DNA from: Actinoplanes utahensis
Lineage (GTDB): Bacteria; Actinomycetota; Actinomycetes; Mycobacteriales; Micromonosporaceae
Direction: 5' to 3'
Assembly: GCF_016862455.1 (NCBI RefSeq)
Contig: NZ_BOMZ01000044.1
Span: 1 to 64,000, forward strand
DNA: 64,000 nucleotides
The notes beneath the pieces were generated by a model that did not search any database, had not been told where the DNA came from, and saw only the letters and a list, made by a program, of their open reading frames with translations. A program made the position numbers and the translations under genes. Of the stretch, positions 41,440 to 50,465 are shown piece after piece (the first letter of the stretch is position 1; every line of letters begins with the position of its first letter).

Positions 41440-44235
41440 CTACGACGCCTCGGCTCCCGCCGGGCGGGAGCGGCGGATCCGGTCGGCGGCGTCCCGTACC
41501 TCCATGATCGCCGGGCGGGCGGCGGTGTACGCGGCGACGGCCGCGTCCAGGTCGCCGGCCCGGGCGGCGCTCTCGATCGTGGCGCAGGCGGAGGTCGCGG
41601 CGCTCGCCCCGAGGTTGGCCAGCACGCCCATCAGCTGATGCGACTCGGTGCGCAGCAGGTCCGTGTCGTCGAAGGCGAGGGCCTGCTGCATCCGGTCCAG
41701 GTGTTCCGGGATCTTCGCGGACAGGGTGGCGAGCAGGCCGGCCAGCGCCCCCGCGGTGGCCGCCGGGTCGGGGCCGCGCAGCTGGTGGAGCCGCCGTTCG
41801 ATCTCCGCCACCACTCCCGGGGCCGGCTCCTCCGCCTTCTCCGGCGGGGCCGCCCAGCGTTCCAGCACCCGGGCCACGTCGGCCGGGATGAGCGGCTTGG
41901 CCAGGTGCTCGTCCATCCCGGCGTCCAGGCAGCGGGCCCGGTCCTCGGCCAGGGCGCTGGCGGTCAGCGCGATGATCGGCACGTGCCGCCCCGGGCGCTC
42001 GCGGCGGCGGATCTCGGCGGTGGCCGCGTATCCGTCCATCTCCGGCATCAGGCAGTCCATGAATATGGCCGCATAGTCCCGCCGGCCGGCGTACTCGACC
42101 GCCTCCCGCCCGTTGACCGCCACGTCGGCGCTGTAGCCGAGGTTCGCGAGGAGGCCCAGCGCGACCGTACGGTTGATCTCGTTGTCCTCCACCAGCAGCA
42201 GATGACCGCGCCGGGTCGCCCGCGGGGTGTCCGGCGCGGTTCCCGGCGACGGGCCGACGAGCACCCCGACCAGGGCGTCGTACAGCTGCGACTGCCGCAG
42301 CGGCTTGGCGAAGGCGGCCGACACCCAGGTCAGGTCCGGCTCGCTGGGCAGGTGGTGCGGATCGTCGGCGAGCAGGATGGTCCGGGGTTCCGGGCAGTCC
42401 GGCGGGGTCAGCCCGAGCGTCTCCCCCGGCGCCGCGTGCATGTCCACGATCAGCAGGTCGATCGGCCGTCCGGTGGCGGCGGCGTCGCGCATCACATCGA
42501 CCGCGCCGGCCGTGTCCGGCACCCCGATCGCGTCCATCGACCATTGACCGAGCTGCTCGGCCAGGACCGTACGGTCGTCGTCGTTGCGGTCCACCACCAG
42601 CACCCGCAGCCCGTCGAGGGAGTGCCGCTCGGACAGGTCGGAATCCTCCCGCGCGGCGCGCAGCGTCACCGTGAACCAGAACGTGCTGCCCTCGCCCGGG
42701 ACGCTGTCCACCCCGATCCGGCCGCCCATCACCTCGACCAGGTCGCGGCTGATCGCCAGGCCCAGCCCGGTCCCGCCGAACCGCCGGGTGGTCCCGGCGT
42801 CGGCCTGGATGAACGCCTCGAACAACCGCTCCCGCTGGTGCTCGTCGATGCCGATGCCGGTGTCGTGCACCTCGAACCGGACCGGCACCGCGCCCGGTTC
42901 GCAGGCCGACTCGGCGTCCGGGCTCGCGGTCACCGTGACCCGCCCGTGCGGAGTGAACTTGACCGCGTTGCCGACCAGGTTGAGCAGCACCTGGCGCAGC
43001 TTGGCCGGGTCGCCGCCGAGGACGGCCGGCAGGCGCGGATCGCAGAGCGCGGTGACCGTCAGCCGGTCGTGCGTGCCCGGCGGGGCGACCAGCGCCACCA
43101 CCTCGTCGAGCAGCTTGCGGAGCTGGAAGTTCGCCTCCTCCAGCAGCACCTTCCCGGCCTCCAGCTTGGAGAAGTCGAGGATGTCGTTGATCACCGCGAG
43201 CAGCGCGGACCCGGCGGCGCTGATCCCCTCGACGTAGCGCCGCTGCCGTTCGTCGAGCCGGGTGCCGAGCAGCAGGCCGGTCAGCCCGATCACGCCGTTC
43301 ATCGGGGTGCGGATCTCGTGGCTCATCGAGGCGAGGAACTGCGACTTCAGCCGGGCCGTCTCGAGCGCCTGGTCCCGGGCCTCGGCGAGGGCCTGCTCGG
43401 TCTGCAACCGGGCGGTGATGTCCCGGACGAAGCCGTGGAAGTGCGGGGCGCCGCCGTGCCGGATCCGCCACATGGTCAGCTCGACCGGGATCTCGTGGCC
43501 GTCGCGGTGCGTCGCGGCCATCTCGGTGGGCCGGTCCAGCAGCCATTCCAGGCGGCCGTCGAGCAGCCGGCGCAGCGCGGGCCGGTACGCCTCCGGCAGC
43601 ACCGTGCCGGCCACCTCGCGACCCAGGATCTCGGCGCGTTCCCAGCCGAAGACCTGCTCGGCCTGCCGGTTCCACTCGGTGATCACCCCGGCGCCGTCCA
43701 TGGTGAAGAACGGGTCGCTGGCCGCCTGCATGATCATCTCGAGTTGTTCGCGCTCGGCGCGGCGGCGCTGGTCGGCCTGGACCCGGGAGGTGATGTCGTG
43801 CGCGACGGTGGCGGTGCCGGCCACGGTGCCGTCGGTGTCGCGCATCGGGGCCATGCTGAGCGACACCTCGATCTCGGCGCCGTCCTTGCGTTTGCGGCGG
43901 GTCTCGTACCGGGTCGGGGCCTGGCCGCGGCGCACCCGGGCGAGGAGCTCCCGCTCCTCACCGAGACGGTCGGCCGGCAGCAGGCGGCTGACGTCGTGCC
44001 CGACCATCTCCTCGGCGGTGTAGCCGTACAGTCGCTCGGCTCCGGGGTTCCAGCTCTTGATCGTGCCGTTCGGGGTCTTGCTGACGATGGCGTCCTGGGA
44101 GGCCTCGACGATCGCGGCGAGCCGGGCGTTCTCCAGGGCGACCTTGCTGACGTCCCGGCGGGCCCGGCGGGACACCACCACCGCGGTGATCCCGGCGGCC
44201 ACCCCGGTCAACAGCGACAATCCCCGTCCCAGCAC
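41440..44235 (-). CDS. Hybrid sensor histidine kinase: PAS-PAS-HisKA-HATPase-REC-REC-HPt
   Basis: A 931-aa protein. One N-terminal hydrophobic segment (LSLLTGVAAGITAVVV) precedes two PAS domains (about 37-155 and 168-285). The phosphorylated His is in SHEIRTPMNG (about residue 305). The ATPase has the N-box NLVGNAVKFTP, DTGIGI and GGTGLGL. The first receiver has VVDRNDDD with an acceptor Asp in LIVDMHA; the second is canonical (VEDNEINR, FMDCLMPEMDG). A C-terminal HPt has SHQLMGVLANLGA. It is a complete internal phosphorelay. The GTG follows GGAGGGG. It diverges from a second hybrid kinase. Confidence 0.9.
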   Translation of the reverse strand: MLGRGLSLLTGVAAGITAVVVSRRARRDVSKVALENARLAAIVEASQDAIVSKTPNGTIKSWNPGAERLYGYTAEEMVGHDVSRLLPADRLGEERELLARVRRGQAPTRYETRRKRKDGAEIEVSLSMAPMRDTDGTVAGTATVAHDITSRVQADQRRRAEREQLEMIMQAASDPFFTMDGAGVITEWNRQAEQVFGWERAEILGREVAGTVLPEAYRPALRRLLDGRLEWLLDRPTEMAATHRDGHEIPVELTMWRIRHGGAPHFHGFVRDITARLQTEQALAEARDQALETARLKSQFLASMSHEIRTPMNGVIGLTGLLLGTRLDERQRRYVEGISAAGSALLAVINDILDFSKLEAGKVLLEEANFQLRKLLDEVVALVAPPGTHDRLTVTALCDPRLPAVLGGDPAKLRQVLLNLVGNAVKFTPHGRVTVTASPDAESACEPGAVPVRFEVHDTGIGIDEHQRERLFEAFIQADAGTTRRFGGTGLGLAISRDLVEVMGGRIGVDSVPGEGSTFWFTVTLRAAREDSDLSERHSLDGLRVLVVDRNDDDRTVLAEQLGQWSMDAIGVPDTAGAVDVMRDAAATGRPIDLLIVDMHAAPGETLGLTPPDCPEPRTILLADDPHHLPSEPDLTWVSAAFAKPLRQSQLYDALVGVLVGPSPGTAPDTPRATRRGHLLLVEDNEINRTVALGLLANLGYSADVAVNGREAVEYAGRRDYAAIFMDCLMPEMDGYAATAEIRRRERPGRHVPIIALTASALAEDRARCLDAGMDEHLAKPLIPADVARVLERWAAPPEKAEEPAPGVVAEIERRLHQLRGPDPAATAGALAGLLATLSAKIPEHLDRMQQALAFDDTDLLRTESHQLMGVLANLGASAATSACATIESAARAGDLDAAVAAYTAARPAIMEVRDAADRIRRSRPAGAEAS

Positions 44236-44257
44236 CGCGCGGCCCCTCCATCAATCC

Positions 44258-44268
44258 GAATCCGATTC
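44258..44268. promoter_or_regulatory. Inverted repeat GAATC-C-GATTC between the two hybrid kinases
   Basis: A perfect 5-1-5 palindrome in the 117-bp divergent promoter region, an AT-richer island in this GC-rich sequence. A possible operator for either gene. Confidence 0.35.
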
Positions 44269-44352
44269 AGCATCAACGTACATGCGACCTTTATCTGCTT
44301 TAGCCTTAATGCGGACATAGCACCCACCGACTCGCCTCAAGGAGCCGATGCC

Positions 44353-46380
44353 GTGGCGACAGTGATGGTCGTCGACGACGTCGCCGCCAACCGGGACATC
44401 GTGCGCATGCTGCTCGGCTTCCGGGGCCACGACGTGATCGAGGCGCACGACGGGGCCGACGCGCTCCGCCTCGCCCACACCCACCACCCCGACGTGGTGG
44501 TCTCCGACGTCCTGATGCCCGGCATCGACGGCCTGGAACTGGTCCACCGGCTGCGCGCGGACCCGGACCGGGAGGCCGCCCAGGCCCCGGTGATCTTCTA
44601 CACCGCCAACTACCTGGAGCCGGAGACCCGGCCGATCGCCGAGGCCTGCGGGGTCAGCCAGGTGGTGCTGCGCTCCCAGGACCCGGACGCCCTGCTCGAC
44701 GCGATCGACACCGCGCTGGCCGGCGGGCCGGTCGACGTCGGGGTCACCGCCGACGCCGACTTCGCCCAGGCGCACCTGCACGCGGTCAACGCCAAGCTGA
44801 TCGAGAAGGTCCGGGCGCTGCACGACACCGAACGCCGGTTCGAGGCGATGGCCGTCGCCTCACCGGTCGGCATCGGGATCATCGACCGGGACGGGCACGC
44901 CGACTACGTCAACGCGCGGCTCGCCGAGATCACCCAGGTGCCGGTGGACCGGCTCGTCGGCCGGGGCTGGCTGGACTGCCTCGGCGCGGCCGACCGCGAA
45001 CCCGCGCTGAACCTGCTGCGCGGCACCGGCGAGGACACCGAGCTGCGCTTCACCCACCGGATCACCCGGCTCGACGGGACCGCCCGGTCGCTGCGCATCC
45101 ACCTGCGGCAGACGCGCGACGATGACGACGGCCTGACCGGCGCGGTCCTCATGATCGACGACGTGTCCGACGTGACGATGGCCGAGCAGCGGCTGCACGA
45201 GGAGACCCGGCGCCGCCAGGACGAGGCCCGCCACCGCGACGCGGAACGCCTCGACAGCCTGCGGCGGATGGCCGGCGGCACCGCGCACGACTTCAACAAC
45301 ATCCTCGGCGCCATCCTCGGATACACCAACCTGGCCATCGAGACGATCAACGACGGGCGCGAGGACGGCACCGTGCCGGCCGAGGCCGCGGAGTCGCTGC
45401 TCGGCGACCTGGCCCAGGTGATCAAGGGCGGCGAGCGGGCCAAGACGCTCACCCAGCAACTGCTCGCCTTCGGCCGCAAGGAGGTCAACAAGCCGGTCGA
45501 ACTGGACCTGAACACGCTCCTGCGGGATCGGGCCGGCTCGCTGGCCGCCGCCGCCGGGCCGCGCACCGAACTGGTCCTCGACCTGGCCGCCGACCTGCCC
45601 AAGGTGAAGGCCGACCCGGACCAGCTCTCCCAGGTGCTGCACAACGCGGTCCGCAACAGCGCCGACGCGATGCCGGACGGCGGCACCGTCACGATCAGCA
45701 CGTCGGCCCCCGGCGACCGGGTCGCCACCACGATCCGGGACTCCGGCACCGGCATGCCGCCGGACGTGCTGGCCCGCGTCTTCGAGCCGTTCTTCAGCAC
45801 CAAGTCGACCACCGGCACGGTCGGGCTCGGTCTGTCCACCGCGCACGGCATCGTCAGCCAGGCCGGCGGCCAGCTCACCCTGGAGTCCGAGGTGGGCCGG
45901 GGCACCACGGTCACCGTCACGCTCCCGGCCGTGGCCGGCAGCGCGCCGCCCGCCCCGCCGCCGCCCCGGCCGCAGCCGTCCGGGACCGGGCGCGGTGGCG
46001 GCGAGACCCTGCTGCTGGTCGACGACGAGGACGCCGTGCTCCAGGTCACCGCGCGGATGCTGTCCGGCGCCGGGTACCGGGTGCTGACCGCGTCCGGCGC
46101 CGCCGAGGCGCTGGCCCTGCTGGAACGCAACGGCGGCGAGGTGGCCGCGCTGGTCACCGACGTGGTGATGCCCGGCATGGACGGCCGTCAACTGGCCCGG
46201 ATCGCGGCCGGGCGGCGACCGGACCTGTGCGTGGTGTTCGTCTCCGGGTTCGCCGAGTCGCTCTTCGACGAGCACGGCAACAACCTCGAACCGGGCTCCA
46301 CCATCCTGGCCAAGCCGTTCGACCGGGAGAAACTGGTCAGCACGGTCCGGACCGCGCTGTGTGCCAGGCAACGAGCGTGA
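44353..46380 (+). CDS. Hybrid histidine kinase: REC-PAS-HisKA-HATPase-REC
   Basis: A 675-aa soluble protein. The N-terminal receiver has VMVVDDVAANRD and the acceptor Asp in VVSDVLMPGIDG. A PAS domain (about 165-285) follows, then a histidine region with GTAHDFNNILGAILGYTNLA (about residue 313-332) and an ATPase with GTVGLGLSTAHGIV. The C-terminal receiver has LVDDEDA and VTDVVMPGMDG. The GTG at 44353 follows AAGGAG at 8 nt. A much longer open frame upstream is antisense to the neighbouring kinase. The input receiver means it is itself a phosphorelay target, perhaps of the divergent kinase. Confidence 0.9.
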   Translation: MATVMVVDDVAANRDIVRMLLGFRGHDVIEAHDGADALRLAHTHHPDVVVSDVLMPGIDGLELVHRLRADPDREAAQAPVIFYTANYLEPETRPIAEACGVSQVVLRSQDPDALLDAIDTALAGGPVDVGVTADADFAQAHLHAVNAKLIEKVRALHDTERRFEAMAVASPVGIGIIDRDGHADYVNARLAEITQVPVDRLVGRGWLDCLGAADREPALNLLRGTGEDTELRFTHRITRLDGTARSLRIHLRQTRDDDDGLTGAVLMIDDVSDVTMAEQRLHEETRRRQDEARHRDAERLDSLRRMAGGTAHDFNNILGAILGYTNLAIETINDGREDGTVPAEAAESLLGDLAQVIKGGERAKTLTQQLLAFGRKEVNKPVELDLNTLLRDRAGSLAAAAGPRTELVLDLAADLPKVKADPDQLSQVLHNAVRNSADAMPDGGTVTISTSAPGDRVATTIRDSGTGMPPDVLARVFEPFFSTKSTTGTVGLGLSTAHGIVSQAGGQLTLESEVGRGTTVTVTLPAVAGSAPPAPPPPRPQPSGTGRGGGETLLLVDDEDAVLQVTARMLSGAGYRVLTASGAAEALALLERNGGEVAALVTDVVMPGMDGRQLARIAAGRRPDLCVVFVSGFAESLFDEHGNNLEPGSTILAKPFDREKLVSTVRTALCARQRA

Positions 46381-46414
46381 CCCACTGACTGTCCGACGGG
46401 AACCTGTGATCGAC

Positions 46415-46420
46415 TAGCAT
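46415..46420 (+). promoter_or_regulatory. Candidate -10 (TAGCAT) before the VanW-family gene
   Basis: TAGCAT fits TANNNT, 37 nt before the GTG at 46458; a ribosome site AGGAGG lies between them. Confidence 0.35.
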
Positions 46421-46457
46421 CCTTGGCTCGCCGCCCCCCACTCCCCCAGGAGGCCCG

Positions 46458-48221
46458 GTGACCACCGCCAGTGACCGCCAGCCGACCGTACGGCTGCCGC
46501 AGCAGGCCACACCCACCCACGATCGGCTCCCGCCGGGCGCCGCGGCCCCGGCGCCCCCGGCCGCGCCGAAACGCCGCCGGCTGCTCGTCACCGGCCTGAC
46601 CGTCCTGGCGCTCGCCGCCGGAGCCGGCGCCGCCGCCGTCTGGACGCTGCACGGCGACATCCCGCGCGGCGTCACCGTGCTCGGCGTCGACCTGGGTGGC
46701 AGGAGCCGGGCCGGGGCCTCCGCCGCGCTGCACACCCACCTCGCCAGCGACCCCGCGGTGACCGCGCCGGTCCAGCTCACCGTCGAGGGCCGGGGCGCCC
46801 GGCTGCGGCCCGCCGACATCGGCCTGACCGTCGACGTGGACGCGACGGTCGACGCCGCGAGCCGGGGCCGCCCGTCGCTGTTCGGCACCCGTGCCGTGGC
46901 CCCGATCGTCACCGTCGACGCGGCCCTGCTCGACGCGGCGCTGCGCCAGGCCGTCGGAACGGTCGGCACCTCGATGCGGGCGCCCGCCGTCACGTTCACC
47001 GGGCTCACCCCGAAAGCGGTCCATCCGCGGGCCGGCCGGGGCCTCGACCCGCGGACGTCGGCCCAGGCGCTGAAAGCCGGCTGGCTGTCCGGGACGGCGG
47101 TGACCGTTCCGCTGGCCGAGCTGCGGCCGGCGACCACCGCCGCCGAGGTCGACGAGCTGGTCGAGACGGTCGCCCGGCCCGCGGTCGCCGCGCCGGTCAC
47201 GGTCACCTCCGAGCGCGGCACGCTGACCATCCCGCCGGCCGCGATCGCGAAGAGCCTGCTGCTGACCGGGGACGCGAGCGGGCGGATCGTCCCGCGGTTC
47301 GATCCGGCGCGACTGCGGGCGGCGCTCGGCCCGCAACTGAAGAGGATCGAGGTGCCGGCGAAGGACGCGTCGTTCGCCTTCGCCGGCGGGAAGCCGACGA
47401 TCGTCGCCGGGGCCGAGGGCCGGGCTCTGGATCTCGCCGGTCTGGCGCCGCGGCTCCTGGAGACGGTCACGAGCACGTCCGGGCGTACCGTCGCGGGGTC
47501 CCTCACCACCGCCGCACCCGCCACCGATGCGGCCGACCTGCAGAGGCTGGGGATCACCGAGAAGGTCTCGACCTTCACCACGAAGTTCCCGGGCGGGCTG
47601 TCGTCGCCGCGCAGCCAGAACATCATCCAGGCCGCCGAGCAGGTCCGCGGCGCGCTGGTGCTGCCCGGGAAGACGTTCTCGCTGAACAAGCACACCGGGG
47701 AACGCGGGTACCGGCAGGGCTACAAGGACGCGCCGGTGATCGTCGGCGGGCACCTGCAGCCGGGCGTCGGCGGCGGGGTCTCGCAGTTCACCACGACGCT
47801 GTTCAACGCGACGTACTACGCGGGCCTCAAGGACGTCGAGCACAAGCCGCACTCGTTCTATTTCGACCGTTACCCGGCGGTCATCGAGTCCACGATCTTC
47901 TGGCCGGACCTGGACTTCAAGTTCCAGAACGATTCGCCGTACGGGGTACTGATCGACACCGCTCACACCAGCGAGACGATCACCGTGTCGGTCTGGAGCA
48001 CCAAGGTGTGGGACAAGGTGTCCACCGAGTGGAGCGACCGGCGCAACGTCACGTCCCCGCCGACGATCACCAAACCGGACGGGCCGTCCTGCATCGCCAC
48101 CGGCGGCCTGCCCGGCTTCACCCAGGACGCGTGGCGGCTGTTCCACAAGGGTGGCAAGGTCGTCAAGCGGGAGAAGTTCACCTGGAAGTACGACCCGGAG
48201 CCCCGCTTCATCTGCTCGTGA
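46458..48221 (+). CDS. VanW-family membrane-anchored protein with peptidoglycan-binding-like domains
   Basis: A 587-aa protein. A Pro/Ala-rich cytoplasmic N-terminus leads to one helix (LLVTGLTVLALAAGAGAAAV, about residues 40-60). Two tandem domains of the YoaR/PG_binding_4 type follow (about 70-330). The VanW domain lies near residues 375-515, with FSLNKHTGERGYRQGYKDAP and GGVSQFTTTLFNATYYAGL. VanW proteins occur in glycopeptide-resistance clusters and in general cell-wall roles, but their reaction is not established. The GTG follows AGGAGG at 4 nt. The P450 gene starts 11 bp after its stop. Confidence 0.87.
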   Translation: MTTASDRQPTVRLPQQATPTHDRLPPGAAAPAPPAAPKRRRLLVTGLTVLALAAGAGAAAVWTLHGDIPRGVTVLGVDLGGRSRAGASAALHTHLASDPAVTAPVQLTVEGRGARLRPADIGLTVDVDATVDAASRGRPSLFGTRAVAPIVTVDAALLDAALRQAVGTVGTSMRAPAVTFTGLTPKAVHPRAGRGLDPRTSAQALKAGWLSGTAVTVPLAELRPATTAAEVDELVETVARPAVAAPVTVTSERGTLTIPPAAIAKSLLLTGDASGRIVPRFDPARLRAALGPQLKRIEVPAKDASFAFAGGKPTIVAGAEGRALDLAGLAPRLLETVTSTSGRTVAGSLTTAAPATDAADLQRLGITEKVSTFTTKFPGGLSSPRSQNIIQAAEQVRGALVLPGKTFSLNKHTGERGYRQGYKDAPVIVGGHLQPGVGGGVSQFTTTLFNATYYAGLKDVEHKPHSFYFDRYPAVIESTIFWPDLDFKFQNDSPYGVLIDTAHTSETITVSVWSTKVWDKVSTEWSDRRNVTSPPTITKPDGPSCIATGGLPGFTQDAWRLFHKGGKVVKREKFTWKYDPEPRFICS

Positions 48222-48232
48222 GGAGACCGCCG

Positions 48233-49396
48233 GTGGATTTCTCCGATCCCGGGTTCCTGGCGGATCCGTACCCGGAACTGGCGCGGCTGCGCCAACGGGC
48301 CGCCGTGAGCTTCGACCCGGGCAGCGGGCGATGGCTGGCGGCGAGTCATGCGGCGGTGGGCGCGGTGCTGCGGGACCGGCGGCTGGGGCGGTTCTGGCGG
48401 GACCGGGAGCCGGCCGAGGTCTATGCGGCGTTCAATCTGCTGCACCGGGAGCAGATGATGGAGAACGAGCCGCCGGTGCACACGCGGCTGCGGTCGCTGG
48501 TGGCGAAGGCGTTCGGGCGCGGGCATGTGGAACGGCTCGGTACGGCGGTCGCGGCGGAGGCGGCGGCGCTGCTGGCGGCGGCGGGTGACGAGTTCGATGT
48601 GCTGGCGGACTTCGCCGAGCCGCTCGCGGTGACCGTGATCGCGGAACTGCTGGGGGTTCCGCGGGCCGACCGGCACCGGTTGCGGCCGTGGTCGGCGGCG
48701 ATCGTGCGGATGTACGAGATGACCCGCACGCCGGAGATCGAGGCCGCCGCGCTGGCGGCCTGCGGGGAGTTCGCCGGCTACCTGCGGGACCTGGCGGAGG
48801 TACGGGTCGCCGAGCCGGGCGAGGATCTGATCAGTCATCTCGTGGCGGTTCGCGACGGCTCCGACCGGCTCAGTGGCGACGAACTGGTGGCGTCGGCGAT
48901 CCTGCTGCTCAACGCGGGTCACGAGGCGTCGGTGAACGGGCTCGGCAACGGTGTCGTCGCGTTGCTGCGGCATCCGGGTGAGCTGGCCCGGGTGCGGGCG
49001 GACCGGGCGCTGATCCCGGCGGCGGTGGAGGAGATGCTGCGGTACGACTCGCCGTCGCAGTTGTTCGTCCGCACGGCGGCGGCCGATGTGGAGATCGAGG
49101 GTGTGACCGTGCCGGCCGGAGCGGAGGTCGCGACGCTGCTCGGGGCGGCCAACCGGGATCCGGCGGTGTTCGCCGATCCGGACGGGTTCGACGCCGGGCG
49201 GGATCCGAACCCGCATCTGAGCTTCGGGGCGGGTCTGCACTTCTGCCTCGGCGCTCCGCTGGCCCGCGTCGAGTTGCGGACGGCTCTGGCGGCGCTGCTG
49301 GACCGAGCGCCGCGGCTCGCTCTGGCCGCCGAGCCGGTGCGCGGGCCCGGGTTCGTGCTGCGCGGCTTCGACAGCGTCCGGGTCAGCGTGCGCTGA
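48233..49396 (+). CDS. Cytochrome P450
   Basis: A 387-aa soluble P450. The I helix reads LLNAGHEASVNG, with Ser where Thr is usual in the AGxxT oxygen-activating motif. The ExxR pair is EEMLRY, and the haem cysteine is in FGAGLHFCLGAPLAR. The GTG at 48233 follows AGGAG at 7 nt. It probably shares a transcript with the VanW gene. The redox partner and substrate are not encoded nearby. The related function of the two genes is not obvious. Confidence 0.92.
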   Translation: MDFSDPGFLADPYPELARLRQRAAVSFDPGSGRWLAASHAAVGAVLRDRRLGRFWRDREPAEVYAAFNLLHREQMMENEPPVHTRLRSLVAKAFGRGHVERLGTAVAAEAAALLAAAGDEFDVLADFAEPLAVTVIAELLGVPRADRHRLRPWSAAIVRMYEMTRTPEIEAAALAACGEFAGYLRDLAEVRVAEPGEDLISHLVAVRDGSDRLSGDELVASAILLLNAGHEASVNGLGNGVVALLRHPGELARVRADRALIPAAVEEMLRYDSPSQLFVRTAAADVEIEGVTVPAGAEVATLLGAANRDPAVFADPDGFDAGRDPNPHLSFGAGLHFCLGAPLARVELRTALAALLDRAPRLALAAEPVRGPGFVLRGFDSVRVSVR

Positions 49397-49412
49397 CCCG
49401 GACCGCCGGGTG

Positions 49413-49474
49413 GGCGTGCGCTGCCGGGTCGGCGTGCGCTGCCGGGTCGGCGTGCGCTGCCGGGTCGGCGTGCG
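49413..49474 (+). repeat. 18-bp tandem repeat downstream of the P450 gene
   Basis: Three identical units starting GGCGTGCGCTGCC (49413, 49431, 49449) and a partial fourth unit. They lie in the 139-bp gap between the P450 and the lipid-kinase-like gene. The same GCGTGCGCTG word is the end of the P450 gene, so the array may have grown from it. Confidence 0.9.
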
Positions 49475-49523
49475 ACGGCGGTGGCCGGGGTGTGCGGGTC
49501 GACGATCCGTGATCTCCGGCAGA

Positions 49524-49535
49524 TAGGGTCGTCCG
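49524..49535 (+). promoter_or_regulatory. Leaderless-type -10 (TAGGGT) of the lipid-kinase-like gene
   Basis: TAGGGT is followed by CGTCCG and then GTG at 49536, with no ribosome site. Confidence 0.5.
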
Positions 49536-50465
49536 GTGCGGACGAAGCAGGAGCTGACCGATGACATCCGGCGTGAGCGGCGGGCGGCTCTCGTCGTCAA
49601 CGCGCGGTCGCGGCGTGGCCGGCAACTGTATGCGGACGCGCACGCCCGCCTGGTCGGCGCCGGGTTCCAACTGCTCGGCGCCTATGCCGTGGACCGGCCC
49701 GGCGAGCTGGAGAATTCGCTGAGGGCGGCGCTCGCCACCGGACCGGACCTGCTGGTCGCGGGCGGCGGCGACGGCACGATCAGCACCGCGGGGCGGATGC
49801 TGGCGCACCGCGACGTCGCGCTCGGGCTGCTGCCGCTGGGGACGACGAACAATTTCGCGCGTACGGTCGGGATCCGGCCCGGCCTCGACGAGGCGATCGC
49901 GACGCTGACCGACGGCAAGGTCATCGACGTGGACCTGGGCATCGCCGGGGACGTGCCGTTCACCAACCACGTCGGCATCGGCCTGTCCGCCGAGATCATG
50001 ATCAACGTGCCGAGCCGGCTGAAGCGGGTCGTCGGCCGGATCGCCTACCCGCTCACCGCGCTGGGTCTGCTGGCCCGGCACCGGCCGCTGCGGGCCACGA
50101 TCCGCGCCGGCGGGCGGGAGATCGTCTTCACCACGCATCAGGTCTACGTCGCCAACGGCGGGTTCCACGCCGGCCGGCCGATCACCGCCGACGCGCACGC
50201 CGACGACCGGCTGCTGGTCGCCTATCCGGTGGGCGGCGCGCCGAAGCTGGAGCTGATCCGCGAGACCGCCCGCAACGCGCTCACCGGCCACCGTCGCACG
50301 CTGCGGGAGCAGCCGTTCCTGGCGGTCGGCGAGATCTGGCTGGAGACCGACCGCCCGGCGCACGTCGAGGTCGACGGCGAGCCGTGCGGGGCGACCCCGC
50401 TGCGGCTCGCCGTCGACCCGAACGCTCTGCGGATCATGGCTCCGCCCGGTTCTCCCGACCACTGA
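49536..50465 (+). CDS. Diacylglycerol/sphingosine-kinase-like lipid kinase
   Basis: A 309-aa protein of the DAGK catalytic family. The nucleotide-binding loop VVNARSRRG, the signature LLVAGGGDGTISTAG and the PLGTTNNFART segment are all present. It would phosphorylate a diacylglycerol or a related lipid at the inner membrane face. TAGGGT-N6-GTG suggests a leaderless transcript. Its 3' end overlaps the convergent gene by 32 bp. Confidence 0.87.
   Translation: MRTKQELTDDIRRERRAALVVNARSRRGRQLYADAHARLVGAGFQLLGAYAVDRPGELENSLRAALATGPDLLVAGGGDGTISTAGRMLAHRDVALGLLPLGTTNNFARTVGIRPGLDEAIATLTDGKVIDVDLGIAGDVPFTNHVGIGLSAEIMINVPSRLKRVVGRIAYPLTALGLLARHRPLRATIRAGGREIVFTTHQVYVANGGFHAGRPITADAHADDRLLVAYPVGGAPKLELIRETARNALTGHRRTLREQPFLAVGEIWLETDRPAHVEVDGEPCGATPLRLAVDPNALRIMAPPGSPDH

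Noticed and set aside
41638-44352. Upstream extension of the REC-PAS-kinase ORF to 1580 aa
   Set aside because: The extra 900 residues are antisense to the other hybrid kinase. AAGGAG at 44339-44344 fixes the GTG at 44353.
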